The translations under genes were made by a program, and so were the position numbers. 64,000 nt of DNA, taken from contig NZ_RBIL01000001.1 in the NCBI RefSeq assembly GCF_003633755.1, positions 3,953,426 to 4,017,425 of the forward strand, in the 5' to 3' direction. Under the pieces are notes generated by a model, which was given only the letters and a program-made list of their open reading frames with translations, did no database searches and was not told the origin of the DNA. Shown in pieces: positions 44,206 through 52,316 of the stretch. Positions within the stretch are counted from its first letter, which is position 1. Each line of letters starts with the position of its first letter. This DNA is from Solirubrobacter pauli (GTDB taxonomy: Bacteria; Actinomycetota; Thermoleophilia; Solirubrobacterales; Solirubrobacteraceae).

Positions 44206-44318
44206 CTACCCGAGGGCGTCGGATTCCAGACCTGGGCGCTGCTGCCGATACTTGGAAGGTCACTCTAATTTCTGGCTGGTTTAGTGGAGGCGTTGAGCGG
44301 TGAGTCAAAGGGGCACCC

Positions 44319-45380
44319 ATGGCAACGGAGCGTGACGCCTACAGCACCGGGCCCATCGCGGCCCTCATCGACAGGGGCGAGGAGCGTGGGTGCGTCGACC
44401 TCAAGGAGGTCGACGAGCTCGCTCAAGCCCTAGAGCTCGAGGACGAGGATCTCGGCGCCCTCTACGAGCAGCTGCATGCCCGGCACATCGAGCTGCGCGA
44501 CGACTGCACCCGTCAGGACGCGCCCGAGGCGCCGATCGACGACGCCCACTTCGCGACGGTCACCACCGACACGTTGCAGCTCTTCCTGAACGAGATCGGC
44601 CGCCACCGGTTGTTGACGCCGGCCGAGGAGATCGACCTCGCCAAGCGCATCGAGCGCGGCGACCTCGGTGCCAAGGACCGCATGATCAACGCCAACCTGC
44701 GGCTCGTCGTCTCGATCGCGAAGAAGTACCAGGGCTCCGAGCTGACGTTGCTCGACCTGATCCAGGAGGGCATCCTCGGCCTCATCCGCGCCGTCGAGAA
44801 GTTCGACTGGCGCCGCGGCTACCGGTTCTCCACGTACGCGACGTGGTGGATCCGGCAGGCCGTGGAGCGCGGGATGGACGCGAAGGCCCGCACGATCAAG
44901 CTGCCGATCAACCTCGTACGCACGCAGCGCAAGGTCGCGCGCGCGGAGAACGCGCTGTCACTGAAGCTTGACCGCGCGCCCACGGACGAGGAGATCGCCA
45001 AGCAGGCGGAGATCTCCCTGGAGGATCTGCTCGCGCTGCGCGACGCCGCACGGACGGTGACGTCCCTGGATCGCCCGCTGGGCGAGGGGGAGGACGCCGC
45101 CTTCGGCGACCTGCTCGCGTCCGACGGGCCCGCACCCGAGGACGTCGTGCACGTGTCGCTGCGCGAGGAGACGCTCAAGCGGGCGCTGCTCGAGCTGCCC
45201 GACCGCGAGCGGACCGTGGTCGCCCTGCGCTACGGCATCGACGGCGGCGAGCCGACGCCGCTGCGCGAGATCGGCCGCCAGCTCGGGATCACGCCGGAGC
45301 GCGTGCGCCAGATCGAGTCCAAGGCGCTCGGGCGCCTGGGCCGCATGCGCGAGCTCGCGGCGCTGCGCCAGGCGGCGTAG
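44319..45380 (+). CDS. RpoD/HrdB-type sigma-70 factor
   Basis: The 353-aa sigma factor has a short N-terminal part in place of region 1.1, region 1.2 ([22 protein letters not shown]), region 2 ([41 protein letters not shown]), region 3 ([17 protein letters not shown]) and region 4 ending in [25 protein letters not shown]. It is a primary-type (group 1 or 2) factor; the short N terminus favours group 2. AAAGGGG precedes the ATG. It is followed by two strong hairpins. Confidence 0.92.
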   Translation: MATERDAYSTGPIAALIDRGEERGCVDLKEVDELAQALELEDEDLGALYEQLHARHIELRDDCTRQDAPEAPIDDAHFATVTTDTLQLFLNEIGRHRLLTPAEEIDLAKRIERGDLGAKDRMINANLRLVVSIAKKYQGSELTLLDLIQEGILGLIRAVEKFDWRRGYRFSTYATWWIRQAVERGMDAKARTIKLPINLVRTQRKVARAENALSLKLDRAPTDEEIAKQAEISLEDLLALRDAARTVTSLDRPLGEGEDAAFGDLLASDGPAPEDVVHVSLREETLKRALLELPDRERTVVALRYGIDGGEPTPLREIGRQLGITPERVRQIESKALGRLGRMRELAALRQAA

Positions 45381-45394
45381 CGCGACGAGGTGGT

Positions 45395-45419
45395 GCGTCG
45401 GCGCGCATGGCGCCGACGC
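45395..45419. terminator. 10-bp hairpin after the RpoD-type sigma gene
   Basis: GCGTCGGCGC and GCGCCGACGC pair perfectly around the loop GCATG, 15 bases after the sigma gene stop. Confidence 0.7.
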
Positions 45420-45429
45420 GACGCTTCCT

Positions 45430-45478
45430 AGGAGGCCGCTGAAAACGGGCGGTGCGCCGGTGTTTTCAGCGGTCTCCT
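45430..45478. terminator. 17-bp hairpin, probable bidirectional terminator
   Basis: AGGAGGCCGCTGAAAAC pairs with GTTTTCAGCGGTCTCCT (one G-T wobble) around a 15-base loop that can itself pair. The AAAA/TTTT in the stem gives a weak T-run. It overlaps the stop of the convergent RsbW-like gene. Confidence 0.75.
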
Positions 45479-45966
45479 CAGGCGGGCGAGTCCGCGTCCG
45501 GGTCCCAGCGCCCGTCCGCGCCGACGTTGCCGGTGACCGGGTTGGCCTCGGCGGGGTCGACCGAGCGCGAGTACGCGAACGTCATCCGGACCTCGGTGCC
45601 CTGGCCGGTGGAGCCGCGCAGCTCGAACGCGTCCGAGAGCGCCGCGATCAGCGGCAGGCCGAGGCCCAGCGCGGGCGCTTCAGAGCGCGCCGGGCGCGGC
45701 TGGATGCCGGCGCCGTGGTCACGCACGACGATCGTCAGGCCGTTCTCATCGGCCAGCATCTCGACCTCGAGCATGCCCGCGTCCTCGTCGTAGGCGTGCA
45801 CGACGACGTTCGTGCAGGCCTCCGTGACGGCCATCTTCATGTCCGCCAGGACGGTCGGGTCGAAGTCCAGGGCGTCGGCCATGCCCGCGAGCGCCTGGCG
45901 TACCACGCCGACGCCTTCGGGCCGGGCGGGCATGGTGAGCAGGACCTCCGGGGCCGGGACGGTCAT
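45478..45966 (-). CDS. RsbW-like anti-sigma factor/serine kinase
   Basis: The 162-aa GHKL protein has N-box EACTNVVVHAYDE near residue 50, G1 box DHGAGI near 83 and G2 box ALGLGLPLIAALSD. It is clearly related to the 28.8-kb protein (shared PARPE start and LGLPLIA). Its start codon directly follows the stop of the upstream STAS gene, forming a two-gene antagonist/kinase module beside the RpoD-type sigma gene. The C-terminal 30 residues are a Pro/Asp-rich extension. Confidence 0.9.
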   Translation of the reverse strand: MTVPAPEVLLTMPARPEGVGVVRQALAGMADALDFDPTVLADMKMAVTEACTNVVVHAYDEDAGMLEVEMLADENGLTIVVRDHGAGIQPRPARSEAPALGLGLPLIAALSDAFELRGSTGQGTEVRMTFAYSRSVDPAEANPVTGNVGADGRWDPDADSPA

Positions 45967-46341
45967 CTACTCGCTCGTGCCGTTGCTCGACCGGGCCGCG
46001 GTGATCGCCTCTTCACGGCCCTGGAGGACCGGGAGGACGGGCACGAGGCCGGTGATGTCGAGGATGCGCTGGACTCCCGGCTCGACGGCGTCGCCGACGC
46101 AGACCACATAGCCCTGGCCGGCTTCGATCGCCCGTCGGCGCGCATCGAGCAGCGCGCCCAGCACGGAGGAGTCAACGAAGGTCGCGGCCGTCAGGTCGAC
46201 CACGATGCCGCCGCCGCGGCCGAGGGCCTCGTCCAGCCGCTCTCGGAGCGTCGGCGCGGTGTAGATGTCGTGCTCGCCTTCGACGACGACTACGACGACA
46301 TCGCCGGCGGTCTCGTCGAGCACGATGGGGTTGGCGTCCAT
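45967..46341 (-). CDS. STAS-domain anti-sigma factor antagonist
   Basis: The 124-aa STAS protein has the beta-strand start VVVVVEGEHDIYTAPTLRERL and the phospho-serine loop FVDSSVLGALLDARRR near residues 58-62. From ATG 46341 it is preceded by GTGGGTATCG, which resembles the GGGTAT -10 element of SigB-type promoters. It directly abuts the RsbW-like gene with no intergenic base, so the pair should be made in a fixed ratio. The gene start faces ligD divergently. Confidence 0.88.
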   Translation of the reverse strand: MDANPIVLDETAGDVVVVVVEGEHDIYTAPTLRERLDEALGRGGGIVVDLTAATFVDSSVLGALLDARRRAIEAGQGYVVCVGDAVEPGVQRILDITGLVPVLPVLQGREEAITAARSSNGTSE

Positions 46342-46393
46342 ACGGGCGTGCACGATACCCACTTGTGCCCGATCGGACGCCACAATGGGCATG

Positions 46394-47809
46394 ATGCCGG
46401 ACCGGCTGGACAAGTATCGGGCGAAGCGCGACTTCCAGGAGACGCCCGAGCCCGCGGGTGCCGTCGGCTCCGAGGACGCGCTGCGGTTCGTCGTGCAGGA
46501 GCACTCAGCGCGCGCGATGCACTGGGATCTGCGGCTCGAGCACGAGGGCACGCTCGTGTCCTGGGCGGTGCCGAAGGGCATCCCGGTCGACCCGAAGCGC
46601 AACAACCTCGCGGTGCAGACCGAGGACCACCCGCTCGAGTACCTGGACTTCCACGGCGAGATCCCGGCCGGCAACTACGGCGCCGGCACGATGAAGATCT
46701 TCGACCGCGGCACGTACGAGCTGCACAAGTGGCGTGACAAGGAGGTCATGGTCACGTTCCACGGGGAGCGCGTGCGCGGCCGGTACGTGCTGTTCAAGAC
46801 CGGTGGCAAGAACTGGATGATCCACCGCATGGATCCGCCCGAGGACGCCGGGCGCGAGCTCATCCCCGAGCAGGTCGAGCCGATGCTCGCCACCGCGGGG
46901 GACCTGCCGCCGTCGGACGGCTGGGCGTTCGAGATCAAGTGGGACGGCGTGCGCGCCGTCGCGTACATCGAGGGCGGCCGGATCCGGCTGTCCTCGCGCA
47001 ACCGCACCAACATCACGCCGCGCTACCCGGAGCTGTCGCCGCTCGGCCGCGCGCTCAGCACGCACGAGGTGATCCTCGACGGCGAGGTCGTGTCCTTCGA
47101 GGGCGGCATCCCGAGCTTCCAACGCCTCCAGCGGCGGATGCACCTGACGTCGGAGGCGCAGGTCCGCCGGCTCTCGCAGACCGAGCCGGTGGTCTACATC
47201 ATCTTCGACCTGCTCTGGCTGGACGGGCACTCGCTGCTCGCGCTGCCCTACAGCGACCGCCGGAAGCTGCTCGCCAAGCTCGAGCTCAACGGACCGGCCT
47301 GGCAGTCGCCGGCGCACCACGTCGGCGACGGCGCGGCGCTGCTCGCCGCCTCGCGCGCCCAGGGGCTCGAGGGCATCGTGGCCAAGCGGCTGGACTGCCC
47401 GTACACGCCGGGCAAGCGCTCGAGCGGCTGGATCAAGGTCAAGAACAAGAAGACGGCGGACGTCGTGGTCGGCGGGTGGATGCCGGGGGAGGGCGGTCGC
47501 ACCGGCCGGCTCGGCGCGCTCGTGGTCGGCTTCTACGAGGACGGCGAGCTGCGCTACGCCGGCCGGGCCGGGTCCGGCTTCACCGACGCCGAGCTCAAGC
47601 GCGTGCAGGCGCTCCTGGAGGCGCGCGCGCGTGAGGGCAGCCCGTTCACGGCCGGTCCGAAGCCGCCCAAGCAGGTCCGCTACGTCGAGCCGGAGCTTGT
47701 CGCGAGCGTCGAGTTCACCGACATGACCAACGACGGCACGCTGCGCCACCCCGTCTACAAGGGCCTGCGCGACGACATCGCCCCGGAGGACGTCGGCGCG
47801 CCGGAGTGA
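46394..47809 (+). CDS. ligD: LigD-type DNA ligase with 3'-phosphoesterase domain
   Basis: This NHEJ ligase has an N-terminal phosphoesterase domain (about 25-140; HSARAMHWDLRLEHEG and DFHGEIPAGNYGAG with catalytic His/Asp/His), an ATP-dependent ligase core with nucleotidyl lysine K182 in FEIKWDGVR, and an OB-fold domain (VVVGGWMPGEGGRTG). It has about 472 aa and lacks the polymerase domain found in fused LigD; that function is at 57294. Ku follows downstream. ATG 46385 or 46391 are alternative starts. Confidence 0.93.
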   Translation: MPDRLDKYRAKRDFQETPEPAGAVGSEDALRFVVQEHSARAMHWDLRLEHEGTLVSWAVPKGIPVDPKRNNLAVQTEDHPLEYLDFHGEIPAGNYGAGTMKIFDRGTYELHKWRDKEVMVTFHGERVRGRYVLFKTGGKNWMIHRMDPPEDAGRELIPEQVEPMLATAGDLPPSDGWAFEIKWDGVRAVAYIEGGRIRLSSRNRTNITPRYPELSPLGRALSTHEVILDGEVVSFEGGIPSFQRLQRRMHLTSEAQVRRLSQTEPVVYIIFDLLWLDGHSLLALPYSDRRKLLAKLELNGPAWQSPAHHVGDGAALLAASRAQGLEGIVAKRLDCPYTPGKRSSGWIKVKNKKTADVVVGGWMPGEGGRTGRLGALVVGFYEDGELRYAGRAGSGFTDAELKRVQALLEARAREGSPFTAGPKPPKQVRYVEPELVASVEFTDMTNDGTLRHPVYKGLRDDIAPEDVGAPE

Positions 47810-47855
47810 CACCTGAATTGCGGAACTCCACGGCCCGGTCCGTCAGAATGGGCGG

Positions 47856-48704
47856 ATGCCGCGCTCAATGTGGAGTGGAGCCATCTCGTTCGGGCTCGTC
47901 AACGTCCCGATCAAGCTCTACTCCGCCGTGTCGAAGAAGACGGTGCGCTTCCACCAGATCAACGGTGAGACGGGCAACCGCATCTCCCAGAAGCGCACGG
48001 ACTCCGTGACGGGCGAGGAAGTCGCCTACGAGAACCTGGTCAAGGGCTACGAGCTCACGCGCGACCAGTACGTGATCATCGAGCCGGACGAGCTGGACGC
48101 GCTGGACCCGGAGAAGTCCCGCACGATCGACATCGAGGACTTCGTGGACCTCGCCGAGATCGACCCCGTCTACTACGACCACCCGTACTACCTGGTCCCG
48201 GACAAGGGCGCCGCCAAGGCCTACGGGCTGCTGCTGAACGCCATGCAGGAGTCCGGCCGCGTCGCGATCGCGCGCGTGGTGCTCCGCTCGAAGGAGCAGC
48301 TCGTCGCCATCCGCCCCGGCCAGGACGGCACGGTCCTGATGATGGAGACGATGATCTTCGCCGACGAGGTCGTGCCCAAGGACGCGCTGGACGGCCTGCC
48401 CGAGGCCGAGGAGCTGCAGGTGTCCGACCGCGAGATCGCGATGGCGCAGCAGCTGATCGAGTCGCTGGTGACCGAGTTCGAGCCGTCCCGCTACAAGGAC
48501 GAGTACCGCGAGAAGGTGCTCAACCTGATCGAGGCCAAGGCCGAGGGCGCCGAGATCATCAGCCAGCCCGAGGCGCCGACGCCGACCGCGGTGCCGGACC
48601 TGATGGCCGCGCTCGAGGCGAGCCTCGCGGCGGTGGGCGGCGACGACAAGCCCAAGAAGAAGGCGTCCGCGAAGGCGTCGGAGAAGGAACCCGCCAAGAG
48701 CTAG
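47856..48704 (+). CDS. ku: Ku protein, NHEJ DNA-end binding
   Basis: The 282-aa protein is a bacterial Ku homodimer subunit that threads onto broken DNA ends and recruits LigD. The N-terminal signature MPRSMWSGAISFGLVNVP and the core ring residues (VRFHQIN, KGYELTRDQYVIIEPDEL, YYLVPDKGAAKAYGLL) are intact. The C-terminal tail is lysine-rich (KPKKKASAKASEKEPAK), as in Ku proteins that slide along DNA. CAGAAT six bases before the ATG may be a -10 element of a leaderless transcript. Confidence 0.95.
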   Translation: MPRSMWSGAISFGLVNVPIKLYSAVSKKTVRFHQINGETGNRISQKRTDSVTGEEVAYENLVKGYELTRDQYVIIEPDELDALDPEKSRTIDIEDFVDLAEIDPVYYDHPYYLVPDKGAAKAYGLLLNAMQESGRVAIARVVLRSKEQLVAIRPGQDGTVLMMETMIFADEVVPKDALDGLPEAEELQVSDREIAMAQQLIESLVTEFEPSRYKDEYREKVLNLIEAKAEGAEIISQPEAPTPTAVPDLMAALEASLAAVGGDDKPKKKASAKASEKEPAKS

Positions 48705-48753
48705 GCGATCCTTGCGACGGGCTTCGCCCGTGCTTCGGTCGCTTGAAGATCGC
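48705..48753. terminator. Branched hairpin between ku and a STAS gene
   Basis: ACGGGC/GCCCGT (loop TTC) is nested inside GCGATC/GATCGC and GCGAC/GTCGC arms. It starts right after the ku stop and lies between convergent genes. Confidence 0.6.
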
Positions 48754-48765
48754 TTCGCGGATCTC

Positions 48766-49092
48766 CTAGCGGCGGACGTGCTCCGGCGCGTCCACGAACT
48801 CCAGCCGGTCCGTCATGCGCGTGAGCTCGAACACGCGCTGCACGGCCTGGCAGCCGCGCACGAGCACGAGCCGGCGCTCCTCCTCCGACAGCCGGTCGCG
48901 GGCGAGGAGGATCGTCCGCAGCCCGGCGGAGTCCAGGAACAGCAGCTCGCGCAGGTCCAGCGCGATCACGTCGTCGGTCAGGCGCTCCAGCGCCGATTCG
49001 AGCTCCGCCGTCGCGAGCATGTCCAGCTCGCCCCGCAGCGTGACCAGCGCCGCGCTGCCGAGCGGCGTCGTGTCGAGCTCGAACCGTGTCAT
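48766..49092 (-). CDS. STAS-domain protein
   Basis: The 108-aa STAS protein has LVTLRGELDMLATAELESALERL and the switch loop FLDSAGLRTILLARDRL with the conserved serine. It has no kinase gene beside it, so its partner must be encoded elsewhere. ATG 49092 is preceded eight bases earlier by TACGCT, and TTG 49101 is an alternative start. It is divergent from topoisomerase IB. Confidence 0.85.
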   Translation of the reverse strand: MTRFELDTTPLGSAALVTLRGELDMLATAELESALERLTDDVIALDLRELLFLDSAGLRTILLARDRLSEEERRLVLVRGCQAVQRVFELTRMTDRLEFVDAPEHVRR

Positions 49093-49100
49093 CCGGCGCA

Positions 49101-49106
49101 AGCGTA
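49101..49106 (-). promoter_or_regulatory. -10 hexamer of the orphan STAS gene (leaderless type)
   Basis: On the minus strand TACGCT ends eight bases before ATG 49092. GGGTT precedes it. Confidence 0.4.
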
Positions 49107-49137
49107 AACCCGCGACGGCTTGGGGAGTCTGGGACCA

Positions 49138-50187
49138 ATGGCCAGGCTCCGACGCGCGGACTGCTCAGGCCCTGGCATCACGCGCAAGCGGGCCGGGCGT
49201 GGCTTCGCCTACTACGACGACGGACAGCTCGTGGACGAGGCGGAGGTGCTCGAGCGGATCCGCTCGCTCGGCATCCCGCCCGCGTGGAGGGACGTGTGGA
49301 TCTGCCCGTTCCCGAACGGACACCTGCAGGCGACGGGGATCGACGCCGCGGGCCGCAAGCAGTACCGCTACCACGAGGCGTGGCGCACCCGCCGCGACGC
49401 GGAGAAGTTCGAGGACATGGTGCGGTTCGCGAAGGCCCTGCCCGCGCTGCGCGAGCGCGTCGAGGCCGACCTCACCGGCTCCGAGACGCTGACCCGCGAG
49501 CGGGTCCTGGCCTGCGCCGTGCGCCTGCTCGACCGCGGCTTCTTCCGGATCGGCACCGAGGAGTACACGGTCACCAACGCCTCGTACGGCCTCGCCACGA
49601 TCCGCAAGGAGCACGTCCGGATCGAGGCGGGCCAGATGATCTTCGACTACCCGGCCAAGAGCGGTCAGCGGCGCCTGCAGGCCGTCGTCGACCCGCTCGC
49701 GATGGACATCGTCTGCCAGCTCAAGCGTCGCCGCGGCGGCGGGCCCGAGCTGCTCGCGTTCAAGAACGGCCGTCAGTGGTGCGATCTGCGCTCGGACGAC
49801 ATCAACGCGTACCTGAAGGAGACGACCGGCGGCGACTTCAGCGCCAAGGACTTCCGCACCTGGAGCGCGACCGTGCTCGCGGCCGTCGCGCTGGCGGTCT
49901 CCGGGCCCGCCCACGGGACCAAGACGTCACGCAAGCGGGCGGTCACGCGCGCGATCAAGGAGACGTCGCGCTACCTGGGCAACACGCCGGCGGTCTGCCG
50001 CGCCTCCTACATCGATCCGCGCATCTTCGACGCCTACGACGCGGGGCTCGTGCTCGACCACCAGGTGCTGCTCGACGCGGCCGAGCCGGGGCAGATCCCC
50101 ACGCAGCATCCACAGATCGAGCTCGCGGTGCTCGACCTCCTCAACGAGAAGGAGGAGTCACCGCGGATCGAGAAGCTCGCGGCCTGA
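49138..50187 (+). CDS. Bacterial (poxvirus-like) DNA topoisomerase IB
   Basis: The 349-aa type IB topoisomerase nicks one strand through a 3'-phosphotyrosine and relaxes supercoils. It has the N-terminal domain (GFAYYDDGQLVDEAEVLERI, IPPAWRDVWICPFPNGHLQATG), catalytic Arg/Lys region (RRRGGGPELLAF), and FRTWSATVLAAVAL before the likely active-site tyrosine in CRASYIDPRIFDAY. Such enzymes are scattered in bacteria and often sit near repair genes; here ku and ligD are just upstream. Confidence 0.9.
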   Translation: MARLRRADCSGPGITRKRAGRGFAYYDDGQLVDEAEVLERIRSLGIPPAWRDVWICPFPNGHLQATGIDAAGRKQYRYHEAWRTRRDAEKFEDMVRFAKALPALRERVEADLTGSETLTRERVLACAVRLLDRGFFRIGTEEYTVTNASYGLATIRKEHVRIEAGQMIFDYPAKSGQRRLQAVVDPLAMDIVCQLKRRRGGGPELLAFKNGRQWCDLRSDDINAYLKETTGGDFSAKDFRTWSATVLAAVALAVSGPAHGTKTSRKRAVTRAIKETSRYLGNTPAVCRASYIDPRIFDAYDAGLVLDHQVLLDAAEPGQIPTQHPQIELAVLDLLNEKEESPRIEKLAA

Positions 50188-50198
50188 GCCGGAGCGGG

Positions 50199-50366
50199 CT
50201 ACTCCGTGCCGGGGTCGGGCTGTGGCACCGGCGGGTCGTCCGGCGCCGGGGTCTCGTCGGGCGGAGTCGGGTCGGCCGGGACGGTCGGCTCGTCCGGCAC
50301 GGCGGGCGTCGCCGGCTCGGGCGGAGCGACCGGGGTGGGCGGGTCCGTGGGCTGGGGGACGCTCAT
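50199..50366 (-). CDS. Proline-rich small protein, 55 aa, coupled to a SigB-type gene
   Basis: ATG 50366 overlaps the stop of the SigB-type sigma gene as ATGA, a layout typical of translational coupling. The 55-aa product is about 40% proline, with Asp, Glu, Thr and Val (PTDPPTPVAPPEPATPAVP pattern) and no transmembrane segment. It may be a disordered partner of the sigma factor. No family was recognised. Confidence 0.5.
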   Translation of the reverse strand: MSVPQPTDPPTPVAPPEPATPAVPDEPTVPADPTPPDETPAPDDPPVPQPDPGTE

Positions 50367-51172
50367 GACTCCACCTTCATTCCGGATCCGTAGGCGTACA
50401 GCTTCTCCAGCGACGAGCGGATGATGCGCGAGACGTGCATCTGCGAGCAGCCGACGACGTCGGCGATCTCGGACTGCAGCAGGTCCTCCTGGAAGCGCAG
50501 GCGCAGGATCTCCCGCGCGCGCTCGTCGAGGATGCCGGTGAGCCGCTCGAGCGTGACGCCGGCCTCGACGCGGTCGAACTCCTCGTCCTTGACGCCGATC
50601 AGGTCGCCCGCGGACGCGGAGTCGTTCTCCTCGTCGTGGACGGGCGCGTCGAGGGAGCGCACGGAGCGACCCTCGGTCGCCTGCATGGCTTCGATGATCT
50701 CCTCCGGCGAGCGGTCCAGTCGGTCGGCGAGGTCGGCGACCGTCGGCTGACGGCCCAGCTCGCCCCACAGCTTCTCGCGCGCTTCCTCGAGGGCGAGGCA
50801 GAGCTCCTGCAGGTCGCGAGCGGGACGCACGTCCCAGGTGGAGTCGCGGAAGTAGCGACGCAGCTCGCCGAGGATCGTCGGCACCGCGTACGACGAGAAC
50901 GCGAGGCCGCGCTCGGGGTCCCAGCGGTCGACGGCCTTGACGAGGCCGACGGACGCCACCTGGATGAGGTCGTCAAGGGGCTCACTCGCGCGCCGGTAGC
51001 GGAGCGCGAGGGAACGCGCGAGCGGCATATAACGCTCGATCAGCTCCTCGCGTGCGCGCTCGTCGCCTTTCAGGACGAGGCGCATGAGTCGCTGGTCCTC
51101 ACGCTGCCGCTTCGCGCGGTCGATCGGGTTGGCCGTGTTGCGGGGCCGCTCGGCCGTCGGAGTGGAAGCCAT
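50363..51172 (-). CDS. SigB/SigF-family RNA polymerase sigma factor (copy 3)
   Basis: The 269-aa sigma factor has region 2 (LALRYRRASEPLDDLIQVASVGLVKAVDRWD; LAFSSYAVPTILGELRRYFRD), region 3 (EKLWGELGRQPTVADLADRL) and region 4 (LQSEIADVVGCSQMHVSRIIRS). It has more acidic linker residues than copies 1 and 2. ATG 51172 has no ribosome-binding site, but CGGGTACCG lies upstream. Its genomic neighbours include STAS genes on both sides but no adjacent RsbW. Confidence 0.9.
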   Translation of the reverse strand: MASTPTAERPRNTANPIDRAKRQREDQRLMRLVLKGDERAREELIERYMPLARSLALRYRRASEPLDDLIQVASVGLVKAVDRWDPERGLAFSSYAVPTILGELRRYFRDSTWDVRPARDLQELCLALEEAREKLWGELGRQPTVADLADRLDRSPEEIIEAMQATEGRSVRSLDAPVHDEENDSASAGDLIGVKDEEFDRVEAGVTLERLTGILDERAREILRLRFQEDLLQSEIADVVGCSQMHVSRIIRSSLEKLYAYGSGMKVES

Positions 51173-51247
51173 CAAAGGCTTGCGGTACCCGGGGAAACGG
51201 AAATCACCCCTGGGGTGGCCAAAACCGTTCGTTTGCGGACAGACCGG

Positions 51248-51631
51248 TCAGCTTTCCGGGGCAAGGACGAAGATCTCGAACGCGCGCATCGGCGTGAAGA
51301 CGATCTGGCTGTGATACCCCGCCACGCGGCGTCCGGTCAGCTCCTCGACGGCCCCGATCGCGGTCGGGCCGACGGTCTCCTGGAACGCCAGCCGGTACTG
51401 GCGCACGAGATCCTCCTTGCCGTCGGCGAGCAGCGTCTCCTCGTTGCGCGTGAGGCCACCCTCCAGCACGACGAAGATGTAGTCGTCCTCCACGTACGCC
51501 TTGGCCGCCTCCGGGCCGCGGCCGTAGTAGCGCTTCTTGAGTCCGACCATGGCGTTGGCCAGCGCGGCACGCAGCGATCCAGGGGGCTGCCCGCCCGCGG
51601 CTTCGATGAGTTCCTGAGCTCTATCCGGCAC
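51248..51631 (-). CDS. DUF2294 family protein
   Basis: From GTG 51631 the 127-aa protein matches DUF2294: LANAMVGLKKRYYGRGPEAAKAYVEDDYIFVVLEGGLTRNEETLL, then FQETVGPTAIGAVEELTGRRVAGYHSQIV and a C-terminal FEIFVLAPES strand. Function is unknown; members are linked to stress and bicarbonate-related regulation in some bacteria. It follows the STAS gene on the same strand after 14 bp and may be its functional partner. Confidence 0.75.
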   Translation of the reverse strand: MPDRAQELIEAAGGQPPGSLRAALANAMVGLKKRYYGRGPEAAKAYVEDDYIFVVLEGGLTRNEETLLADGKEDLVRQYRLAFQETVGPTAIGAVEELTGRRVAGYHSQIVFTPMRAFEIFVLAPES

Positions 51632-51645
51632 GATTGTCCGCGGGA

Positions 51646-51981
51646 TTACCCGGCGGTGAAGGTGAAGTATTCGTGCAGTCCTGTGAGCGTGAACAGCCGC
51701 TGGATGCGTTCGTGGCCCGGGATCAGCACCAGAGCGAAGCCGTCGCGGTTGGACGCGTTGTTCCACCGGGTCAGCAGCGTGAGCCCGGTCGAGTCCATGA
51801 AGTACAGCCCGCGCAGGTCCACGACGAGCCGCTTCACACCCGCGTCGAACGCCGTCCGCATGACCGCTTCGACCTCCGAGGCCGTGCTCATGTCGAGATC
51901 CCCCTCAGGGCGCACGAACGCGGCGTCCTCGCGGACGTCGACCGCGCAGTGGAACGGCTTGGGGGCGAACTCTTCTGACAC
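51646..51981 (-). CDS. STAS-domain anti-sigma factor antagonist
   Basis: GTG 51981 has AGAGGA seven bases upstream and gives 111 aa. The STAS core includes VRPEGDLDMSTASEVEAVM and the switch loop FMDSTGLTLLTRW with the conserved serine or threonine. It should antagonise an RsbW-like kinase; none is adjacent. It is followed by the DUF2294 gene. The upstream frame from 52044 has no family-like residues. Confidence 0.85.
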   Translation of the reverse strand: MSEEFAPKPFHCAVDVREDAAFVRPEGDLDMSTASEVEAVMRTAFDAGVKRLVVDLRGLYFMDSTGLTLLTRWNNASNRDGFALVLIPGHERIQRLFTLTGLHEYFTFTAG

Positions 51982-52124
51982 GTGCGGATCCTCTGGGTGG
52001 TGCGGTATCGCTGGAGTCCGCTGGGCGCCCCGTGTTGGAGCCATCCAGACCGTCCTCCTGAGGTTCCGCCTGCCCGAGCCCCCGAACTGGAAGCCTGCGC
52101 CTGCGCGGTCCGCACTCTAACCGC

Positions 52125-52316
52125 TTAAGCGGCGTCATCGTCGCCGACCGCCGAGATCGTGGCGAAGGCCTCGCCGGTCTCGCGGACGTACGCGAGCCCG
52201 TGCGCGACCCTCGCGCGCGTCCCGGATGGTTCATCTCCTGCGGTCAGTGGTAGGACGACGGGGCGGGTGCGGACGACGGACGGCGGCCTTAGGATGACCA
52301 CGAGGATGGAAGCCAA
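52125..52316 (-). CDS. Possible 63-aa small protein (start uncertain)
   Basis: The C-terminal 40 codons have GC-ending third positions and a protein-like composition (ARVAHGLAYVRETGEAFATIS). The ATG at 52316 overlaps the divergent Crp-like gene by 23 bp and has no ribosome-binding site. It could be a real small gene with a shorter start or a chance frame. The 249 bp between the STAS and Crp-like genes hold nothing else that I can support. Confidence 0.3.
   Translation of the reverse strand: MASILVVILRPPSVVRTRPVVLPLTAGDEPSGTRARVAHGLAYVRETGEAFATISAVGDDDAA

Noticed and set aside
48701-49138. Alternative 145-codon minus-strand frame over the STAS gene
   Set aside because: The overlapping frame encodes a clear STAS domain; this one is Arg/Ala-rich with no motif.
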